Shown: positions 62,101 through 64,000 of the stretch, piece after piece
Layout: each line of letters begins with the position of its first letter
Numbering within the stretch: the stretch's first letter is position 1
Source of the DNA: Halobacteriovorax sp.
Lineage (GTDB): Bacteria > Bdellovibrionota > Bacteriovoracia > Bacteriovoracales > Bacteriovoracaceae
Assembly (NCBI GenBank): GCA_020048985.1
Contig: JAIFLR010000076.1
Coordinates: 1 to 64,000 of the forward strand
DNA: 64,000 bases
Direction: 5' to 3'
The notes under the pieces: generated by a model
Told to the model about the DNA's origin: nothing
Seen by the model: only the letters and a program-made list of their open reading frames with translations
Databases searched by the model: none
Position numbers and translations under genes: made by a program

Positions 62101-62754
62101 CATTACAAATGTCTGGTTGGTCTTTATGAGCTGTTTTTAAGGGAAAAGAAATTTACTGAAGCATACGGAATCGTCAAAAAGATATCAAAATACTTTCCGG
62201 CAAATCCAGACAGATTGAGCCAGATTGTTAGGCTTGCTGTACGCACAGAAAATTTCAAAGATATGCAGTTCTACTACGACATCTTTATTACGCTTGATGA
62301 GCGGTCTCCAGCCTTGACGAATTATATGGGGGCAGGACTGTATGTTGCTGGTAAATACCTTCTTAATAATAATGACGCTACCACGGCCTTGAAGTATTTT
62401 GATAATATCGCTGTCTCTTGTTCTGAATTTACGAAATTCACCCGCGCGATCATTACATTCTTAGTTTCAAATAATCGTGGGGAAGCCGCCCAGAAATTTA
62501 TGGGGCGTTTTCCTGCTGGATCGAAAGATGATGAGGATTATTTGGTCAGTGATTATTTACTAGATTCGGGTACCAACGCTGAATCCCACGTGTTGGTTAA
62601 AAAAGGCCTGGATCTCTACAACAAAAACATTCGGGATTATCATTGCATGAAAATTCTTTTGCATGCTATGGAGCTGAGTGGTTACAAAGAAGATAAAATA
62701 TCCAAGTACCGGGCTGAATTTAATCAGCTTTGGCCTTTATCAGTTGCTGCCTAG
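59107..62754 (+). CDS. Large modular regulator: pseudo-receiver, repeats, receiver and TPR
   Basis: A 1215-residue cytoplasmic protein. Residues 1-130 look like a receiver fold without the phospho-Asp. Residues 155-275 form an unassigned Trp-rich domain. Residues 324-370 carry three 14-residue repeats, and related LSGKxxTD motifs recur to about residue 560, in low-complexity sequence. Residues about 565-640 form a coiled coil. A beta-rich, PilZ-like but motif-lacking segment lies at 690-790. Residues 800-920 are a true receiver (Asp808, phospho-acceptor Asp855, Lys908). Residues 930-1190 are TPR-like helices. There is no output domain, so it probably acts by protein-protein contacts. Confidence 0.82.
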   Translation: MTNVPIIKFMFRSEWKALPDALHMGPVYESENFDSANDITTFLSGVPAGLVIVSLQDKNDLVQLATMMKLVKKVASGTTLKVMVVNFSANRQFEKAVEKLGILDLIDGKIQTKALRYKIDFMMKSINAQLKKSANAATSSVKALENTKSQEKKAAENIPVWSSPLDCEDDIWILRAEVDCKKIISRWLIKLVGPSPYVAGWVESGTPGLWKFDFKSNKDSFIAGEGTWYFSGDQKPDFIWNENIWTFTGESFELYYKEKDQNLSRLKLKDKTLTISKTSEFARMREKVILESFDKDLVFKKELQENIENENFDGEKEKLQNLAGKGKTESLTQGPLSGKSKTDALNNDPLSGKNKTDSLNQGPLSGKTEPSGNKKDDPLAMDLESGDNSLNNDPLSQKTKTTKGSTFWKGKNEYEKEGKPEADDLHSTASEGVKSGAELSLDANGKHEKYYKNHNEAEKFEAKDVGHAIKKDGVSDNLKGKTDPTQAAQNGAADLNGKSSTDKLKAHLTSPESAKDKSGQGETQKSERDLSGRNSTDKLQGHLTSPDAKKQNATKELSGEKTLGHAAAEKEAKEKAAKDATTSKTEIEKKTELLAALKAKKQKIEEENQEKEAIAKRKESASSAASKQNADGENLDIDKDKTRSKEILDKEKSSATRLESETKSGKLLNFKDKEVESNFEATNIWSRDLDESIQTAKVTSYLVQDQTRVSCNLDDHFDQSIIFTTTESGISQSEKVTLNLNFKYLNKSTDLKFDGNITQMESDHEGTQYITVEISKENVSAFNAFMKLYNMRQKNIDFYSENEILVVDKNPGSRNRLLKIVCDMGAKRHLVHTASGLVEATNVLNEKKITLVLSDYLVAGGSGFDLFKMLREQQPTNKDLCLVLVTSNISQTAVAKAAEEDVDSFIIKPYTLQSIQENLISTIVAKVSPSEYMLKIDEAKKFIQIADLDKATELLNQAMKLHPKPALALFYMGQVEYMRTYVEEAQGSYQEGLSFNTIHYKCLVGLYELFLREKKFTEAYGIVKKISKYFPANPDRLSQIVRLAVRTENFKDMQFYYDIFITLDERSPALTNYMGAGLYVAGKYLLNNNDATTALKYFDNIAVSCSEFTKFTRAIITFLVSNNRGEAAQKFMGRFPAGSKDDEDYLVSDYLLDSGTNAESHVLVKKGLDLYNKNIRDYHCMKILLHAMELSGYKEDKISKYRAEFNQLWPLSVAA
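60076..60201 (+). repeat. Three tandem 42-base coding repeats
   Basis: Units at 60076-60117, 60118-60159 and 60160-60201 encode 14-residue repeats of the type GKxKTDxLNxxPLS, with a partial fourth unit after. Later in the gene the related LNGKSSTDKL and LSGRNSTDKL recur, each with HLTSP behind it. Confidence 0.85.
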
Positions 62755-62868
62755 TTGATCGTTCTTGTCAGTTTAATTCATACATCTTCTTACCGAGTGA
62801 CGTTCTTCTTTTACTAAACCCTCTGCATTTGTTGTCCTTCTATGTAATCGACATATAAGGAGTAGAGT

Positions 62869-64000
62869 ATGTTTAATTGGAAAGGAAGCCTGATCGCACT
62901 TGCGCTAGTTTCAACGAGTGTTTGGTCACAAGAATCATTTATTGTTAGATTTGATTTAAATGAAGGTATGAAAACATATCTACGTGCAAATGAATTTGAT
63001 ATCACTGGTGTGAACTACCAAACAAACGAAATCGAAGCATTGTTAACTGAAGCTGAGCTCGCTCAAGTGAGTTCACAGAAATCTGCAGTGATGAAATTTG
63101 CTTTTCCTCAGAATCTTGCTGTGGCACCGGATGATGGATACAAAAACCCTGATGAAATTACTGATTTTGTAAATGACATCCATGCCAAGTACCCTGACAT
63201 AACAACGATTAAAGTAATTGGAAAAACACTTGAGGGCAGAGATATTCTTGCACTTAAGATTTCTGATAATCCAACAATCGATGAAGCTGAGCCAGCGATT
63301 CTGGTAAATGCCATGCACCACGCCCGAGAGGTAATGACGCCGGAAATTACTACGGACATGGTTGAATATCTGACTACTAATTATGGCCAAAAGAGTGAAG
63401 TCACGAATTGGGTAAATGATACGGCTATCTGGGTTATTCCGATGTTTAACCTCGATGGAAATAATAAAATGTGGAACGAGAACTCCATGTGGAGAAAGAA
63501 CACAAGAAATGGACACGGCGTAGATATCAACCGGAATTACCCTACTGGGTGGAATTCGTGTAATGGATCAAGTGCTTCGACTAGTGCTCAAGACTACCGC
63601 GGAACAGGACCTGCCTCTGAACCTGAAACTCAGGCGATGATGAATTTTGTTGCGAGCATCAAGCCGGTTTTCAATATTTCTTATCATTCATATTCAGAAA
63701 TTGTGATTTATCCCTTTGGTTGTCGCCCAAATAAAACTCCAACAACAGAAGCTGTTGAACAGATTGGAGCTGAGATTGGCAAGAAGCTTGATTACAAACC
63801 AGGAACTGCTTGGGAGCTTCTTTATAATGCTGATGGTGGAGATATTGACTGGATGTACACTCAGCACCAGGTAATTCCGTTCGTTATTGAAGTTAACAGC
63901 ACTAACCAAGGCTTTCACCCAGGTTATGATAAGTGGAGAGACAAGACAGTTCTGAGAAACCGTCCAGGTTGGATGCACTTATTTGCTCGTTTAAATGGCC
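62869..64000 (+). CDS. Secreted M14 zinc carboxypeptidase (3' end beyond window)
   Basis: The frame is open for 377 codons from the ATG at 62869 to the right edge. AAGGAG precedes the start and a signal peptide (ending TSVWS-QE) follows. A propeptide-like region of about 80 residues leads into a carboxypeptidase T-like M14 domain: zinc ligands in HHAREVMTPE, GVDINRNYP, third ligand in SYHSYSE, and catalytic Glu in FVIEVNS. The catalytic domain seems complete; what follows is unknown. This enzyme is closer to classical metallocarboxypeptidases than the other M14 protein in the window. Confidence 0.92.
   Translation, partial: MFNWKGSLIALALVSTSVWSQESFIVRFDLNEGMKTYLRANEFDITGVNYQTNEIEALLTEAELAQVSSQKSAVMKFAFPQNLAVAPDDGYKNPDEITDFVNDIHAKYPDITTIKVIGKTLEGRDILALKISDNPTIDEAEPAILVNAMHHAREVMTPEITTDMVEYLTTNYGQKSEVTNWVNDTAIWVIPMFNLDGNNKMWNENSMWRKNTRNGHGVDINRNYPTGWNSCNGSSASTSAQDYRGTGPASEPETQAMMNFVASIKPVFNISYHSYSEIVIYPFGCRPNKTPTTEAVEQIGAEIGKKLDYKPGTAWELLYNADGGDIDWMYTQHQVIPFVIEVNSTNQGFHPGYDKWRDKTVLRNRPGWMHLFARLNG

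Overview
The window (about 42% G+C, tightly packed genes on both strands) looks like a chromosome segment of a predatory bacterium of the Bdellovibrionota, most likely the Bacteriovoracia (Bacteriovorax / Peredibacter / Halobacteriovorax type). This is inferred from the mix of a gliding-type Agl/Glt envelope machine, many secreted hydrolases (two M14 carboxypeptidases, a matrixin, an HtrA protease, an L,D-transpeptidase joined to a lysozyme-like domain, a protein-glutaminase-like enzyme), many short lipoproteins and secreted orphans, and sigma-54 and sigma-28-like promoters. No rRNA, tRNA, insertion sequence, prophage or CRISPR array was found. The layout looks like vertically inherited chromosome rather than an island.

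Region by region. 1-5.3 kb (minus strand): a membrane Fe-S oxidoreductase, then three overlapping secreted proteins of unknown role, the last cut by the window edge. 5.4-8.8 kb (plus): membrane protein, lipoprotein, M14 peptidase. 8.8-15.4 kb: Hsp33 diverging from an AddB/AddA-type helicase-nuclease pair. 15.4-25.4 kb: an Agl/Glt-like cluster of outer-membrane barrel, three TPR proteins, a small secreted protein and an FHA/AgmX-PglI-type protein, converging on a TolQ-TolR-TolR motor operon. 25.5-28 kb: two secreted proteins, one protein-glutaminase-like, then gmhA and trxA. 28-34.4 kb: RDD protein, DNA polymerase I, small secreted protein, rhodanese, M48 protease with an ankyrin-like tail, lipoprotein. 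34.4-36.7 kb: groES-groEL. 36.8-39.6 kb: a sigma-54-type promoter, an NTR/TIMP-like secreted protein, a matrixin, two unknowns and a methyltransferase with a signal peptide. 39.6-44 kb: a secreted coiled-coil protein and a peptide ABC importer without ATPases. 44-50.8 kb: transpeptidase-muramidase fusion, aminotransferase, HtrA, phosphatidylserine decarboxylase, EEP hydrolase. 50.8-54.4 kb: a sigma-54 activator and a downstream operon with its own sigma-54 promoter. 54.5-59 kb: nagB, PIG-L deacetylase, manC, mgtE. 59.1-62.8 kb: a 1215-residue modular receiver/TPR protein. 62.9 kb to the end: a second M14 peptidase, truncated by the edge.

The most interesting signal is regulatory. Two sigma-54 (-24/-12) promoters are present. 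One lies directly behind the gene for an orphan NtrC-type activator. The other lies ahead of a matrixin and its small partner. Separately, sigma-28 (FliA)-like promoters, one of them 14/16 to consensus with exact spacing, precede the transpeptidase-muramidase, the 1215-residue regulator, a small secreted protein and the M48 protease. In three of these the expected transcription start falls on or within a few bases of the ATG and there is no convincing ribosome binding site, which suggests leaderless mRNAs. Because a FliA-like sigma factor is reported to drive attack-phase genes in Bdellovibrio, these may mark part of a predatory attack-phase regulon. Everything here rests on reading the sequence; no database search was possible.
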